From Hyphomicrobiales bacterium (GTDB lineage: Bacteria; Pseudomonadota; Alphaproteobacteria; Rhizobiales; Xanthobacteraceae), in the NCBI GenBank assembly GCA_016713235.1, contig JADJPN010000001.1:62001-126000 (forward strand): DNA of 64,000 nt. Reading direction: 5' to 3'. The notes below the pieces were generated by a model. That model made no database searches, was not told the origin of the DNA, and worked only from the letters and a program-made list of their open reading frames with translations. The translations under genes were made by a program, and so were the position numbers. The first letter of the stretch is position 1. Each line of letters starts with the position of its first letter. Below are positions 54,132 to 63,930 of the stretch, one piece after another.

Positions 54132-57100
54132 ATGCAGTTCACGCGGTTAAAGCTTCTTGGCTTCAAATCCTTCGTCGAGCCCTCCGAGTTCGTAATCGAG
54201 AATGGGCTTACCGGCATCGTCGGCCCGAACGGATGCGGCAAATCCAATATCGTCGAGGCGCTGCGCTGGGCGATGGGCGAAAGCTCGACCAAAGCCATGC
54301 GCGCACAAGACATGGATCAGGTGATCTTCGCCGGTTCCACGCACCGGCCCGCGCGCAACACCGCGGAAGTCGTGATTGTCGTCGACAATACCGAGCGCAA
54401 GGCGCCGGCCCAGTTCAACGACGCAGACATTCTCGAAGTCTCGCGCCGTATCGAGCGCGAAGCGGGTTCGGCTTACCGCATCAACGGCCGCGAAGTGCGC
54501 GCGCGTGACGTGCAGCTCCTGTTTGCAGACGCATCGTCCGGCGCACGTTCGCCCGCGCTCGTGCGGCAGGGCCAGATCGGCGAAATTATCAACGCGAAAC
54601 CAGAATCGCGCCGCCGCATTCTGGAAGAAGCGGCAGGCATCTCCGGTCTTCATGCGCGCAAGCACGAAGCCGAAACCCGATTGAAGGCCGCTGAAAATAA
54701 CCTTCAGCGTCTGGAAGACGTGATCGGCCAGATCGCGACCCAGATGGACAGCCTGAAGCGTCAGGCCCGCCAGACCGTCCGCTACAAGAACATCTCCGGC
54801 GAAATCCGCCGCCGTCAGGCACTACTCATGGCGCTGCGCTGGCGCGAAGCGGAGGCGCAGATCGCCGAAGCCGAAGGCACCCGCGATCTTGCAGTGCACG
54901 CGGTTGCCGATCAGACGAAGCTTCACCTCGAAGCAAGCCGCAAACAGAGCGAAGTCAGCGAACAACTCAACCCCTCGCGTGAAGCCGCGGCGATTGCGGG
55001 TGCTGCGTTGCAGCGCCTGAATCTTGCCAATGCCGAACTCGACAAGGAAGAAGCCCGCGCGAAAAGCCGCGCCGAGGAACTCGACCGCCGTCTTGCACAG
55101 CTCAGCACCGATATCGAGCGCGAACGCGCGCTTGCGAACGATGCGGTCGAAGTGCTTGCCCGTCTCGTGCGCGAGGAAGAAGCGCTGGCAGCGGAAGAAA
55201 ACAGCGTTTCCGGCGGCGAAACGGCCGCCCGCGAGCGCATGACGGCTGCCGAACAGCAACTGATCGCAACCGAAAAGGCGTTCGACGAGGCGACCGCGGA
55301 ACTTGCGTCGCTGGTCGCAAAACGTGGCTCGCTCGAAGCGTCGATGGAAAACCACCGCGCGCGGCTTGCGAAAATCTCCGCCGAAATCGAGCAGATCGAG
55401 CAGGAAGCGGGTCAGGGGCTCACGGACAACGGCGGCGAACTCGCAAAGCTGCGTAGTGCGGCGACCGAGGCACAGGAAAACCTGACGAAGACCGACGCCG
55501 ATACGCTGCGCGCGGAAGCTGCGCGTTCGGCCGCGGTGCAGGCACTCGATGTCGCGCGCAAACCCTTGCAGCAGGCCGAGCAGCAACTGCACCGCCTCGA
55601 AACGGAAGCCCGCACGCTCGCCAAGATGCTGGGCGAACAGTCGAAAACGCTGTTTCCGCCGGCGGTCGATCAGGTTCAGGTCGCAAGTGGCTACGAAGCT
55701 GCACTTGCCGCGGCACTCGGTGACGAACTCGACGCGCCGTTCGATGCCGCCTCCCCGATGCACTGGGCGGGCGCCGACGCGAATGCGTCCGACCCCTCGC
55801 TGCCCGGAGGCGTCGAGCCGCTGACCGCACGGTGAGCGCGCCGGACGCGCTGGTCCGCGCCGCCTCAAGCAGATCGGCGTCGTTGCACGCGGACAGGGCG
55901 CGGTGCTGCGCAAGCAGCTCGGTGTCGGCCAGCGTCTCGTTTCGATCGAAGGCGATCTGTGGCGCTGGGACGGCTATACCGTCACGGCAGACGCGCCGAC
56001 CGCGGCTGCCCGCCGGCTCGCCGCGCGCAATCGCCTTGCCGGAACTCGACCCGAAGTCGTCACCGCGCGCGAAGCCGTGACCAAGGCGAAAGCCGAAAAC
56101 GACAAGGCGCAGGCCGAACTGCCGCCGCCGAAACCGCAGAACTGAATGCCCGCAGACTCTGGCGCAATGCGCAAGGCGCTACGACGCGGCACTGCAGGCG
56201 CTGGCCGACGCCGAGCGCGAAGCCGGCGAGCACCAGTCGCGCCTCTCCGCGCTTTCGGAAGCGCGCGCGCGTCTGCTCGCCAACAAGACCGAAATCGAAA
56301 GCAACATCGGCGGAATCGGCGAGCGCTGCTCGCCGCCCTGCCGGTGCTGGCGGACCGAAGCCGCGCTGAGCGCAGCCCGCACCCGCGTCACCAACGACCG
56401 CGCGGCCTATACCAGCGCCAAAGCCGACATCGACGGCATCGAACGCGAGCGTACGGCGCGTGCGCACCGGCTCTCTTCCATCGGCGCGGAGCGCGCATCC
56501 TGGCGCGAGCGCGAAGAGCGCGCGGGCTTGCAAATCGCGTCGATCGAGCAACGCGTTACCGAAACCAAGAACGAACGGTCTTCGCTCGATGACGCTCCCG
56601 CGAAGTTCGCGCAGCAGCGCAACGCGTTGCTGACCGAGATCAACTCCGCGGAAGCAAAGAAGCGTGACGCCGACGACAAACTGGTCGCGGCTGAACAAGT
56701 GCTCGCAGAGGCCGACAAAGCCGAGCGCGAATTCCGCGAGGCCCTCTCCGCCGCGCGCGAAGTTTCGGCCCGTGACGAGGCCCGTCTTGAGGCCGCACGC
56801 GCCCGCAAGAACGACCTCGTCCGCGAAGTCAGCGAAGTGCTGGGCGGCGAGCCGACGGACGAGCGGATCGCAGAAGCGCTCGATACCAAGGGCGCGGAAT
56901 CCGACCCCGCCGAAGTCGCGGCCAAGCTCGAGAGCCTGGAGCGCGAGCGCGAACGGCTGGGTGCGGTCAACCTGCGCGCCGACGAGGAGCTGACCGAAGT
57001 CGAAAAGCAGCATGTCGGCCTGACCACCGAGCGCGACGACCTCGTGGAAGCGATCAAGCGGCTCCGTCAGGGCATCCAGAGCCTGGACAAGGAAGCGCGC

Positions 57101-57583
57101 GAGCGCCTCACTGCCTCGTTCCAGACCGTGAATGAGCACTTCAAAAAGCTCTTTACCGGCCTGTTTTCGGGCGGCACGGCGGAACTAGTGCTTACCGGCT
57201 CCGAGGACCCGCTGGAGGCCGGCCTCGACATCATCGCAAAGCCCCCCGGCAAGAAGGCGCAGTCGCTATCGCTGCTTTCGGGCGGCGAACAGGCGCTGAC
57301 CGCCATGTCGCTGATCTTCGCGGTGTTCCTGACGAACCCGTCGCCGATCTGCGTCCTGGACGAAGTCGATGCGCCGCTGGACGATTCGAACGTCGAGCGC
57401 TTCTGCAACCTGCTGGAAGAGATGACCCGGCAGACCGACACCCGCTTCGTCACCGTGACGCATAACCCGATCACCATGGCCAAGATGGACCGGCTGTTCG
57501 GGGTCACCATGGCCGAGCGGGGCGTTTCGCAACTGGTATCCGTGGACCTTCAGACCGCGCAGAGCTTCCGGGAAGCAGGCTAG
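54132..57583 (+). CDS. smc: Chromosome partition protein SMC, about six frame breaks in the hinge/C-terminal coil region
   Basis: SMC dimers organise and help segregate the chromosome. The N-terminal head is intact: MQFTRLKLLGFKSFVEPSEF, Walker A VGPNGCGKSNIVEALRW. A long coiled coil and hinge follow; the C-terminal head has the signature LLSGGEQALTAMSLIFAVFL and Walker B ICVLDEVDAPLDDSN. Between 55831 and 56356 the frame changes about six times: near 55831, 55858, 56120, 56178, 56322 and 56354. Most equal one missing base; one equals one extra or two missing. With corrections the protein is about 1150 residues. The head domains are conserved, so errors are more likely than gene loss. Confidence 0.92.
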
Positions 57584-57587
57584 TTTT

Positions 57588-57620
57588 CGGCGAGTCTCAG
57601 GCCGGCGCCGAGACTCGCCG
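57588..57620. repeat. Inverted repeat after smc containing two GANTC sites
   Basis: A perfect 11-bp inverted repeat (57588-57598 with 57610-57620). Each arm includes a CcrM target, GAGTC and GACTC. It begins five bases after the smc stop. No T tract follows, so a terminator role is uncertain. Confidence 0.6.
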
Positions 57621-57684
57621 CCGCACCTCGGAAAACCGGTAATTTCTTCAACAAAAACAGGGTGTTAAGAGACGTTTACGTTTC

Positions 57685-57713
57685 TTGACACCCATAAACC
57701 CCCTCACTATGGT
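57685..57713 (+). promoter_or_regulatory. Sigma-70-type promoter of the atp Fo operon
   Basis: TTGACA (57685-57690), 17-base spacer, TATGGT (57708-57713): a near-consensus housekeeping promoter. The transcript would start near 57720, about 47 bases upstream of the atpI start. Confidence 0.7.
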
Positions 57714-57717
57714 CCGC

Positions 57718-57744
57718 GCGGCTTCGGAGAGAAGCCGCTATTTT
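57718..57744 (+). promoter_or_regulatory. 5' leader hairpin of the atp operon
   Basis: GCGGCTTC (57718-57725) pairs with GAAGCCGC (57731-57738), loop GGAGA, followed by TATTTT. It would sit at or just after the expected transcription start, so it may protect the mRNA 5' end or act as an attenuator. Confidence 0.55.
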
Positions 57745-57766
57745 CCTCGACTTTTTGAGGTTTCCG

Positions 57767-58106
57767 ATGACCGGCGACCCCAAAACAGAAAACAGCGATC
57801 TCTCCGAAAGACTGCGACGCCTCGACGAAACACTCGACGCGCGAAATGCGGAGGAGATGCGGAAAAATCCCGCACCCTCGTCCGACGCTGCGGACCGTTC
57901 CGGGTTCTCGACGAGGCTTTAAACTCTCCGGCGATTTCGTCGGTGGCGTGGTCGCAGGCTTCGCTGTCGGGTGGGGTTTCGACAAACTCACTGGATGGTC
58001 GCCGTGGGGGTTGATCGTTTTCCTTCTCCTCGGCTTCGCAGCCGGCGTTTTGAATGTGCTTCGCTCGATCGGCGCTCTGCCGAAATACGGCGAGCGAGAA
58101 AAATAG
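57767..58106 (+). CDS. atpI: ATP synthase protein I (AtpI), one frame break
   Basis: Small hydrophobic AtpI-like protein that assists Fo ring assembly. ATG 57767 follows a TGAGG site. The N-terminal part (TGDPKTENSDLSERLRRLDE to SSDAADRSGF) is in one frame; the membrane part RGFKLSGDFVGGVVAGFAVG, WSPWGLIVFLLLGFAAGVLN is in another. The shift, one extra or two missing bases, is near 57905-57912. The corrected product is about 112 residues with two membrane helices. It leads the operon atpI-atpB-atpE-b'-b. Confidence 0.82.
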
Positions 58107-58142
58107 AAGTGGCGCGTCTCGCGCCGAATGAGACTGGGACCG

Positions 58143-58898
58143 ATGGCTGCTGATCCGATTGCACAATTCCAGATCAAGAAGATCGTGACGCTTGGCCATA
58201 TTGGCCCTTACGAGATCGCGCTCACCAATTCGTCGCTGTTCATGATCGGCGCGGTCGTCGTGATTGTCGGCTTCATTCTGCTTGCATCGAGCAGCCGCTC
58301 GCTGGTGCCCGGACGATTACAATCGGTTGCCGAAATAACTTACGAGTTCGTGGCTGGAACCGTTCGAAGCACCGCCGGCACCGAAGGCATGAAGTTTTTC
58401 CCGCTGGTGTTCTCGCTCTTCACCTTCGTGCTGGTGCTGAACATGTTCGGGATGATCCCGGGCTTCTTCACGGTCACGAGCCACATCGTCATTACCGGCG
58501 TGCTCGCGCTCCTGGTGATCTTCACCGTCATCATCTACGGCCTCTACAAGAACGGCTTCAAATTCTTCAAGCTGTTCTGGCCTTCCGGCGTCCCGATGTT
58601 CGTGATGCCGATGATCGTGCTGATCGAAATTCTTTCGTTCCTCTCGCGCCCGCTCTCGCTCTCGGTGCGACTGTTCGCGAACATGCTCGCGGGTCACATC
58701 ACGATCAAAGTGTTCGCCAGTTTCATCGGCTTGCTCGCGACCTCGCTCGGCGTCGCCGGCTGGGCGCTTGGCATCCTGCCGTTCGGCATGCTGGTCGCGC
58801 TGACCGCGCTCGATCTCCTGGTCGCGTTCCTGCAAGCCTATGTCTTCGCCGTTCTCACGTGTCTCTATCTCAACGACGCAATTCACCCCGGTCACTGA
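58143..58898 (+). CDS. atpB: ATP synthase Fo subunit a
   Basis: A 251-residue subunit a, which forms the proton half-channels against the c ring. The essential Arg is in RPLSLSVRLFANMLAGHITI; GMIPGFFTVTSHIVITGVLA and LDLLVAFLQAYVFAVLTCLY are family signatures, with five to six helices. Start ATG 58143 (MAADPIAQFQIKKI) is preferred over 58128. It lies 36 bases after atpI and 40 bases before atpE. Confidence 0.95.
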   Translation: MAADPIAQFQIKKIVTLGHIGPYEIALTNSSLFMIGAVVVIVGFILLASSSRSLVPGRLQSVAEITYEFVAGTVRSTAGTEGMKFFPLVFSLFTFVLVLNMFGMIPGFFTVTSHIVITGVLALLVIFTVIIYGLYKNGFKFFKLFWPSGVPMFVMPMIVLIEILSFLSRPLSLSVRLFANMLAGHITIKVFASFIGLLATSLGVAGWALGILPFGMLVALTALDLLVAFLQAYVFAVLTCLYLNDAIHPGH

Positions 58899-58938
58899 CC
58901 GAATAGTTCAACCAGAAAGTCTCCAGAGGAGTTTCGTT

Positions 58939-59178
58939 ATGGATCCAGTAGCAGCAAAAGAACTCGGCCGTCTGATCGGTGCCGGCATCGCCGCGATCGG
59001 CATGGGCGGCGCCGGTGTCGGCGTCGGTCTCATTTTCGGCAACTATCTCTCCGCCGCGCTCCGTAACCCGGCCGCTGCACAGGGCCAGTTCGGCAACCTG
59101 ATTTTCGGCTTCGCCGTGACCGAAGCGCTCGGCATCTTCTCGCTGCTGATCGCTCTCCTCCTCCTGTTCGCCGTCTAA
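58939..59178 (+). CDS. atpE: ATP synthase Fo subunit c
   Basis: A 79-residue two-helix proteolipid. The glycine-rich first helix is LIGAGIAAIGMGGAGVGVGL and the second helix carries the proton-carrying Glu in IFGFAVTEALGIFSLLIALL. The polar loop is SAALRNPAAAQG. ATG 58939 is preceded by AGAGGA. It is the rotor ring subunit. The sequence appears undamaged. Confidence 0.97.
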   Translation: MDPVAAKELGRLIGAGIAAIGMGGAGVGVGLIFGNYLSAALRNPAAAQGQFGNLIFGFAVTEALGIFSLLIALLLLFAV

Positions 59179-59202
59179 GCGAACTTAAGGAAGGTTACGT
59201 AA

Positions 59203-59730
59203 ATGGCGACGAATACGACTACGCAGACACAAGACGCGAAGCCGCCGTTTCCCCCGTTCCAGGGCGAGACGTTTCCTTCGCAGATCTTCTGGCTCGTCCT
59301 GTGCTTCGTCGCGCTTTACGTGTTGCTCTCGCGCGTCGCGCTGCCGCGTCTAGGCGGCGCGATCGCGGCGCGTAACGCAAAGATCGAAGGCGATCTCGAA
59401 GCCGCGAACCGGCTGCGAAACGAAAGCGAAGCGGCGCAGGCGACCTATGAAAAGTCCCTCGCCGACGCCCGCGCAAAAGCGCAGGCCGTCGCTTCCGAAA
59501 CGCAGGCGAAAGCAGCAAGCGAAGCGGAAGCCCAGCGCAAGCAGCTTGAGGATGGCCTGAAAGCCAAGCTCGACGCTGCGGAGAAGCAGATCGCCTCGAC
59601 CAAGACCGCAGCCATGTCCAACGTCCGCGGGATCGCCGTCGATACCGCTGGCCTGATCGTCGAGCGGCTCACCGGCAAGGCACCTGCCAAGCCATCGGTT
59701 GAGCGCGCCGTCGACGCCGCGCTGCACTAG
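59203..59730 (+). CDS. atpG: ATP synthase Fo subunit b'
   Basis: A 175-residue b' subunit typical of alphaproteobacteria, which have b and b' as separate genes. A Pro-rich start (KPPFPPFQGETFPSQIFWLV) leads into one membrane helix, followed by a long charged coiled coil (AIAARNAKIEGDLEAANRLR) that forms the peripheral stalk. AAGGAAG precedes ATG 59203. It overlaps nothing; the b gene begins 9 bases after its stop. Confidence 0.93.
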   Translation: MATNTTTQTQDAKPPFPPFQGETFPSQIFWLVLCFVALYVLLSRVALPRLGGAIAARNAKIEGDLEAANRLRNESEAAQATYEKSLADARAKAQAVASETQAKAASEAEAQRKQLEDGLKAKLDAAEKQIASTKTAAMSNVRGIAVDTAGLIVERLTGKAPAKPSVERAVDAALH

Positions 59731-59739
59731 GAGAGTTCA

Positions 59740-60230
59740 GTGGCTTTTCTTTACGGAACCGACTTCTGGGTTGTCTCGCTTTCGGTGGTCTTGATCCTGA
59801 TCGCGCTGAGCTCGGCGTGCACCGCATGATTGCGGGCGCACTCGATCAGCGCGCTGCCAAGATCAAGACCGAGCTCGACGAAGCCAAGCGCCTGAAGGAA
59901 GAAGCCGAAAAGCTGCTTTCCGACTATCAGCGCAAGGCGCGCGAAGCCGAAGATGAAGCGAAAGCGATCATCTCGCAGGCAACTACCGAAGCGAAACAGA
60001 TCGCAGCCGACGCCAAGACACGCCTCGAAGACTTTGTCGGGCGCCGTACCAAGATGGCAGAAACCAAGATAGCGCAGGCCGAGCAACAGGCCATGGCCGA
60101 TGTTCGCGCGGCCGCGGCCGATGCCGCGGTGAAAGCCGCCGAAACCATCGTCGCCGAAACCGCGAAAGGCGCGGAAGGCAAGGCGCTTCTTGAAGGCGCA
60201 ATCAAGGACGTGAAAGCGCGGCTCGGCTAA
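59740..60230 (+). CDS. atpF: ATP synthase Fo subunit b, one frame break
   Basis: Subunit b of the peripheral stalk. GTG 59740 begins AFLYGTDFWVVSLSVVLILI (membrane helix); the frame then ends at TGA. The stalk part, VHRMIAGALDQRAAKIKTEL and DEAKRLKEEAEKLLSDYQRK, continues in another frame to 60230. The shift near 59807-59811 equals one missing base or a slightly larger deletion, because the usual Trp-Lys residues at the membrane border are absent. The corrected product is about 163 residues. It is the last gene of the operon. Confidence 0.88.
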
Positions 60231-60251
60231 GCAGCCGGCTCAAGCAGAAAT

Positions 60252-60281
60252 AAAAACGGCCGCTTGCGCGGCCGTTTTTTT
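60252..60281. terminator. Strong bidirectional terminator after atpF
   Basis: A 12-bp stem (60252-60263 with 60268-60279) with a TTGC loop; five A lie at the left arm and seven T follow on the right. It separates the atp operon from the convergent lipoprotein gene. Confidence 0.9.
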
Positions 60282-60298
60282 GTTTCTCTGCCTTGCCG

Positions 60299-61105
60299 CT
60301 ACTGGCGCGGCGGCGGATCGAAGGTCGGAACGTTCGACGGCGCCTGTTGCTGCGGCTGCTGGAACGTCGGCTGCTGCTGCTGGCTCGGCGGCGGCTGGAA
60401 TGCCGGCGTGTTCTGCTGTTGTTGCTGCTGGGTCGGCGCGGACGCTTTCCTCGGTGCGTGGGGCTTCGGTTTGGGTTTCGCTTTCGCGACGGGCGGCGCG
60501 CCCTGCGGATCGAAGCCTACATAGATCACATATTTTTCGAGCTTCTTGTCCGCCGGAAGCGGGAATGTCAGGTCGTCCTCGACCTGCGTGAACGGCACTT
60601 GCGTCGCACCTTGCGGGACGTTGACCTGCACCGAGTAAAACTTAGAAACTATCGGCCGCGGCTGCGGGCCTTCCTGCACCAGCGCGATGCGGATCGGCAC
60701 CGCCACGTTGCCTGGACCACCCTTAGGACCGACGACGACACGGCCTTCAACGCCGACCTTGATCGTCATGGTGCTGCCGAGGATCGCGCATTCGCGTGCA
60801 ATCTGAACGATGCTCGCCTGATAGCGCACATTGGTCGGGCCGGAGCCCGCGTTCTGCGCCCAGGCGCTCGCGCCCTGGCGGATCGTGGCCGCCGGGCAAT
60901 CGTCATCCGCGTTTACTTGCGCGTTTGGATTTGCGTTGGGGTTGTTAGGGTCCGCCGCCGGGCCCTGTTTGAAGATGTCGCCAACGCCCATATTGCCGAT
61001 CGGGCCTACGACATTTTCGATTGTGCTACAGCCGGCCAAAATGCCCACAAGCATGAAGGCTGCCCAGCCCTGCACATGCAGGCTTTGCCTGGTTACTTTA
61101 CGCAT
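60299..61105 (-). CDS. Lipoprotein with a Gln/Pro-rich C-terminus
   Basis: A 268-residue predicted lipoprotein. The lipobox is ILAGC in FMLVGILAGCSTIENVVG; the mature protein begins at that Cys. A beta-rich central domain (KVGVEGRVVVGPKGGPGNVA, RIALVQEGPQPRPIVSKFYS) is followed by a basic linker (KPKPKPHAPRK) and a low-complexity Gln/Pro tail with runs of five to six Gln. Start ATG 61105 (MRKVTRQS). Family unknown to me; role in the envelope is inferred. It is convergent with the atp operon. Confidence 0.8.
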   Translation of the reverse strand: MRKVTRQSLHVQGWAAFMLVGILAGCSTIENVVGPIGNMGVGDIFKQGPAADPNNPNANPNAQVNADDDCPAATIRQGASAWAQNAGSGPTNVRYQASIVQIARECAILGSTMTIKVGVEGRVVVGPKGGPGNVAVPIRIALVQEGPQPRPIVSKFYSVQVNVPQGATQVPFTQVEDDLTFPLPADKKLEKYVIYVGFDPQGAPPVAKAKPKPKPHAPRKASAPTQQQQQQNTPAFQPPPSQQQQPTFQQPQQQAPSNVPTFDPPPRQ

Positions 61106-61165
61106 ACTTACCACTCCTCCGCCGCCCATTATATCAGCGCAATGGGTCCCCGCGAAACCTAAGAT

Positions 61166-62526
61166 TCAACCGCCGTTCGATTTAGATAACGGCGCCGGAC
61201 GTCCTACCAGAATTACCAAGAGCTTGCTGTCGGCCAGAAACCGTTTCGAAGTACGGCGTATGTCGTCGGCCGTGACGGCGTTAACCATTTTGTTTCTGCG
61301 CTCGAAATAGTCGATGCCGAGTTCTTCGAGTTGAATCTCAAGCAGCTGCGAGGCGACCTTCGCAGATGTGTCGAAGTGCAGGAGATAAGACCCGGTGATA
61401 TAACTTTTAGCCTGCGCTAATTCCTCCGCGGTCGGCCCATCTTTGGCGATCCGGACAATTTCCTCCTCAATGATCCGAAGCGCTTCCGCAGCACGGTCGT
61501 TGCGGGTCGAAGTCCCACCCATAAACAGGCCGGAGCGGTCGAGCGTCGCAAGATAGGAATAAACCGAATACGCAAGCCCGCGCTTTTCGCGAACTTCACG
61601 GTAAAGGCGCGAGGAGAAAGAGCCTCCGCCAAGAACATGGTTCAGCACAAAGGCGGGTATGAAGTCCGGGTCTTTGCGCTTTATCCCAATACCCCCAAAC
61701 GTGATGGTGGTTTGCGGGATGTTGAGATCAACCACTTCGCGGCGGCCAAGCGCCTGCGGCGCGGCCTCCGGAATATCGACAAGCTCCGCCTTCGCCGGCA
61801 GCTTCGCAAAGGCATGATCGATCAAGCGCACGAGTTCGGCGCTCTCGATCGAACCGACGACCGCGATCTTGAGGTTGGACGCGCCAGATTTTTCTTCGCG
61901 TAAGCGAACAGCATCGCACGCTCGATGCCGGCGATCGACTTCTCGTCACCCTTTACCGGACGGCCATAAGGATGGTTCGGGAATGCCTGTGCAAACCAGC
62001 GCAGGCTCGCGATTTCATCGGGATTGGTGAGCGAGCGCCTGTAGGCCGCGAGAATGCTCGCGCGAATGCGGTCGATTGCTTCCTGGTCGAAGCGCGGCGC
62101 GGTCAACGACAGGCGCAGAAGCTCGAAGGCTTCCTCCCGGTGCTCGCTCAATACCCGCACCGAGCCGCGGAAGGTATCGCGATCGGTGTTATAGCTCAGC
62201 GAAATTGCGCGGCGCTCGAGGCGCTCCTGAAAGGTCCTGGCATCAAGCTCGCCGGCACCTTCGTCGAGCATCGCGGCGGTCATATAAGCGAGGCCTGCGC
62301 GATCCGCGGGATCCTGCGAGGCGCCGCCGTCGAAGGCAAAATTCAAAGAGAGGATCGGCAGCGTGTCGTCGCGCACGAACCACACTTCGATGCCTGCTGG
62401 CGTCTTCAGACGTTCGATTTTTCCGACCTGGGCGTCGGCGGCGTTCGACGCCGAAAACAAGGCCAGAGCCATCACAATCCCCTTCAAGAAATTTCTGCTC
62501 ATGCCCGCACGCAGAAAATGCTTCAC
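61166..62526 (-). CDS. M16 peptidase-like protein lacking the zinc motif, one frame break
   Basis: The second gene of an M16 pair. From GTG 62526 (overlapping the previous stop as GTGA; ATG 62502 also possible) a signal peptide is followed by an M16 N-terminal domain without the HxxEH zinc motif: the corresponding place reads YMTAAMLDEGAGELDARTFQ. The C-terminal half keeps the conserved VLGGGSFSSRLYREVREKRG and GLAYSVYSYLA. The frame breaks at about 61880, where adding one base restores ARSNLKIAVVGSIESAELVR. As in other M16 pairs, it probably forms a heterodimer with its active neighbour. Confidence 0.85.
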
Positions 62527-63883
62527 GTGCGCTTCTCCGGTGCGGTCTGTTGCGGGCGAACGAGATGGCCGGTCACTGCACGGCGCAGATCGAGCCAGTT
62601 CTTTGCAACGGCCTGCACCTGCGCGGGCGTGACGGAACGCACTTTCGCCGGCCATTCCTTGACGAAGGCCGCGGACATTCCGGTCGTCAGCGCCGCGCCG
62701 TAAATGCGGGCGAGCGTGGTCTGGTTATCCTGCGAGAAGATCGTGGAGGCGATGATGCGCGTTTTCACGCGGTCGACTTCCTCGGCCTCGACGCCATTCT
62801 TCGCGACATGTTCGATGACTTCGTCGAGCGCGGCTTCCAATGCCTCGAGCGTGGTGCCTGGACGCGGCGAGGCATAAACGCCAAAGCGCGTCGCATCCAG
62901 CGCCGTGCCCTGGTACCAGGAGCCTGCATTCGCAGCGATACCTTTTTCAACGACGAGCGTGCGGTAAAGCCGGCTCGTTTGTCCGCCGCCGAGAATCTGC
63001 GCGAGAATTTCGAGCGCTTCGGCTTCACCGCCGGTCGCGGTGCGGTAAGACGGCACGAGGTAATAGCGCGAGATCGAAGGCTGCTGGACGCGCTGATCGG
63101 CGAGCGTCATGCGGCGGTGTGCGCGCGGCTCCGGTTCGACCGGACGCACGCGGGGCGCCACTTCGGCAACGCGCGGCACCTTGCCGTAGGTTTTTTCGGC
63201 GAGCACGCGCGCTTCCTGCTCGTCGAGGTCACCCGCGAGAACCAGCACCGCGTTGTTCGGCGTGTAGAAGCGCTTGTAAAAATCGAGCGCCGACTCGCGA
63301 TTGAGCTGACGGATTTCATGCATCCAGCCGATGATCGGCCGGCCGTAAGGATGATTGACATAGAGTGCCGCGGTCAGCGCCTCGGCAAGCTGCGCGCCGG
63401 GATCGTTGTCGGTGCGGGTGCGGCGCTCTTCGAGCACGACATCCCGCTCGGGCAGCACAACGTCATCGGTCAGGCGCAGCCCGGTCATGCGGTCGGCCTC
63501 GAAGGTCATCACCTGTTCGAGGTTTTCCTTGGTCACGCGCTGAAAGTAAGCGGTGTAATCCTGCGAGGTGAACGCGTTCTCCTGACCGCCGATGGTCGCG
63601 ACCACCTTGGAGAATTTTCCGGCCGGATTATTCTCGGTGCCCTTGAACATCAGGTGCTCGAGGAAATGCGCGAGGCCGGATTTGCCCGGCGTCTCGTCCG
63701 CCGAACCGATGCGATACCAGATCATGTGGGTAACGACCGGCGTGCGGCGATCCGGGATCACCACGACTTCGAGGCCATTGGCGAGTTTGAACTCAGTCAC
63801 CTGCATACCTTGGGGCTGCGTCTTGGCAGAGCGGGCAACAGAACAGCCGCCGAACCGGCGGCCGCGCAAACAGCAATCGTCAT
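62523..63883 (-). CDS. M16 zinc peptidase, probable frame break in the signal peptide
   Basis: The catalytically complete partner. The zinc motif is GLAHFLEHLMFKGTENNPAG, with the downstream Glu in ERDVVLEERRTRTDNDPGAQ. The mature part from about QVTEFKLANGLEVVVIPDRR is intact (about 430 residues). The N-terminal frame loses a signal peptide found in the next frame from ATG 63883 (TIAVCAAAGSAAVLLPAL); one missing base near 63828 would join it to AKTQPQGMQVTEF. It likely acts in the periplasm. The stop overlaps the start of the inactive partner. Confidence 0.87.
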
Positions 63884-63930
63884 GATAATTCTTCGCACCT
63901 TCTGGGCTACTCCTTCAGCTCCGGCGGGCG

